Source: Candidatus Omnitrophota bacterium (GTDB taxonomy: Bacteria; Omnitrophota; Gorgyraeia; S143-82). From it: a stretch of 14,723 bases of DNA. The translations under genes and the position numbers were made by a program. The notes beneath the pieces were generated by a model. That model was given only the letters and a program-made list of their open reading frames with translations, searched no databases and had not been told where the DNA came from. This document shows positions 13,648 through 14,723 of this stretch, one piece after another. The DNA lies in NCBI GenBank assembly GCA_027034965.1, contig JALVWL010000064.1:1-14723 (forward strand), in the 5' to 3' direction. The stretch's first letter is position 1, and each line of letters opens with the position of its first letter.

Positions 13648-14047
13648 TTCCCTTATCCAAATATAACTCAAATCTAAAATCTCAAAAGTCAAATCCACAG
13701 CTTAAAACTTAAATCTTTTTATTTTATCCCTTTTACCCTTGCCCCTTTATTGTCGGCCAAGCTCCCAGTTCCTGCGCAACACCTTACTCCTTGTAGATCT
13801 ACCTCCCCTGTCTAAATTAAAATCAGTTTTTACTTTTGAGTTGTGGTTTTTAGTTTTGCGTTTTTAGTTTTTAGTTATTTTTCTTTGTCCTACTACGAGT
13901 TCTATTATATCACAAATCCCTATTACATAATTTGGGATTATATTCTATACTCTATCAATTGGTTTTGCAATAAAATCAACAATACCATAAACCAGCAGGA
14001 CTACCCAGAAATAGCGTTAAGGTCTGATTTCGGCTAAATGGTATAAC
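13648..14047. other. Non-coding AT-rich region between metK and panD
   Basis: About 400 bp with no convincing gene. Two AT-rich flanks (about 13661-13720, rich in CTAAAATCTCAAAAGTC-type words, and about 13826-13880, rich in TTTTTAGTTTT-type words) are roughly inverted with respect to each other. For example, CTCAAAAGT (13681-13689) is matched by ACTTTTGAG (13832-13840). They enclose about 100 bp of more balanced composition. The open frame at 13843-14037 encodes a low-complexity Tyr/Phe/Ile-rich peptide without a ribosome site and is probably spurious. The region may be a decayed mobile or repetitive element. Confidence 0.5.
13942..13970 (-). promoter_or_regulatory. Possible promoter for the panD operon
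   Basis: Minus strand TTGCAA (13970-13965), a 17-bp spacer, TAGAAT (13947-13942). It would give a leader of about 350 nt before panD, which is long, so a closer promoter or read-through from metK is also possible. Confidence 0.3.
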
Positions 14048-14723
14048 TTAAGCAAAGGCCAGGGAACGTATCTGCTCCACCCTGTCTAGGCGCTCCCAGG
14101 TAAAGTGTTCAAGCTCCCTGCCGAAGTGTCCATAGGCCGCTGTATCATAATAGATAGGTCGTTTTAGATCAAGTGCGTTTATTATACCATTCGGGGTCAG
14201 GTCAAAGACCTGGTTTATAATCTCAACTATCCTTTCCTCTGAAACCTTCCCTGTACCAAAGGTATTCACCATAACAGAAAGCGGATGGGCCACGCCAATC
14301 ACATAGGCGAACTGCACCTCGCACCTATCAGCCAATCCAGCGGCAACTATATTCTTTGCCACATAGCGCGCCATATAAGCGGCTGAACGGTCAACCTTTG
14401 TTGGATCCTTTCCAGAGAAACACCCCCCTCCATGGCGCCCCATCCCCCCATAAGTATCGACTATAACCTTCCGCCCGGTAAGACCGGTATCTGCTGCCGG
14501 ACCACCCAGCTCAAACCTGCCTGTAGCATTTATATGACACTCCAGACTCTCCTTATCATACATATCTTCCGGCAGGACGTTGTAGATAACCTCTCGCTTT
14601 ATATCCTCTCGCAATTGCTCCATATCAATGCCGCTGCTATGATGGGCACTGATAACCACATTCAAGATCCTGACAGGTCTGCCGTCTTCATACTCAACAG
14701 TTACTTGGCTCTTTCCATCTGGT
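14048..14723 (-). CDS. metK: S-adenosylmethionine synthetase, C-terminal part (5' end outside window)
   Basis: About 224 C-terminal residues are visible out of a usual 380-400; the frame is open to the right edge. The visible part starts PDGKSQVTVEYEDG, the normal mid-protein segment, and includes the signature GRHGGGCFSGKDPTKVDRSA, which contributes phosphate and metal binding. It ends in AYGHFGRE and FTWERLDRVEQI, a normal C-terminus. The enzyme makes SAM from methionine and ATP. The reading frame continues through TTG at 14665 without a start, so the true start lies upstream. SAM from this enzyme would be used by NrdG and TrmI, both in this window. No clear terminator follows. Confidence 0.97.
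   Translation of the reverse strand, partial: PDGKSQVTVEYEDGRPVRILNVVISAHHSSGIDMEQLREDIKREVIYNVLPEDMYDKESLECHINATGRFELGGPAADTGLTGRKVIVDTYGGMGRHGGGCFSGKDPTKVDRSAAYMARYVAKNIVAAGLADRCEVQFAYVIGVAHPLSVMVNTFGTGKVSEERIVEIINQVFDLTPNGIINALDLKRPIYYDTAAYGHFGRELEHFTWERLDRVEQIRSLAFA

Noticed and set aside
13843..14037. A 64-codon plus-strand ORF
   Set aside because: Low-complexity aromatic/Ile/Asn composition from AT-rich DNA, no ribosome binding site, no recognisable domain.

Overview
The window (about 14.7 kb, moderate GC, tightly packed) reads as chromosome from an anaerobic, diderm (Gram-negative-type) bacterium. An oxygen-sensitive class III ribonucleotide reductase, a Feo ferrous-iron transporter and an outer-membrane beta-barrel of the inverse-autotransporter type all point that way. 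The style (small operons, split genes, AT-rich dispersed intergenic repeats) resembles uncultivated candidate phyla such as Omnitrophota or relatives, but this placement is a guess and no phylogenetic marker here settles it.

Layout. (1) 1-1098, minus: a FeoA-FeoB fusion cut by the window edge, whose GTPase motifs look degenerate. (2) 1099-1340: a divergent regulatory region with one copy of a dispersed repeat and a four-unit heptamer repeat. (3) 1341-4490, plus: arsenate reductase-type phosphatase, Na/phosphate cotransporter, PhoU-domain protein, tRNA-Thr(CGU), and a TrmI-type tRNA m1A58 methyltransferase, apparently one transcription unit whose promoter is so close to the first ATG that the mRNA may be leaderless. 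(4) 4477-6001, minus: a two-gene envelope operon, with a stand-alone inverse-autotransporter beta-barrel followed by a secreted beta-rich protein. (5) 6222-11453, minus: metE, nrdD, a 55-residue glycyl-radical-domain ORF, nrdG. (6) 11832-13584, minus: panD, def, a small Cys-rich protein, pdxJ, with spacings from 2 nt to overlap. (7) 13585-14047: AT-rich non-coding DNA with the second repeat copy. (8) 14048 to the right edge, minus: C-terminal part of metK.

The main discovery is region 5. The nrdD frame stops just before the glycyl radical domain. That domain is encoded separately by a short ORF at 6928-7095 with its own ribosome binding site, and the start of nrdG overlaps the end of that ORF. 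The split falls between the two cysteines of the last zinc-ligand pair, so a working enzyme would need the two polypeptides to assemble. Upstream of metE lie two NrdR-box palindromes with centres 32 bp apart. One overlaps the -10 of a near-consensus promoter, and A-tracts repeated every 12 bp sit directly upstream. Cobalamin-independent methionine synthase therefore appears to belong to the NrdR-controlled anaerobic dNTP operon. A plausible logic is that MetE makes methionine, MetK makes S-adenosylmethionine, and NrdG consumes it to place the radical on the small subunit.

The remaining genes are ordinary housekeeping (coenzyme A precursor, PLP, deformylation, tRNA modification) plus phosphate/arsenate handling.
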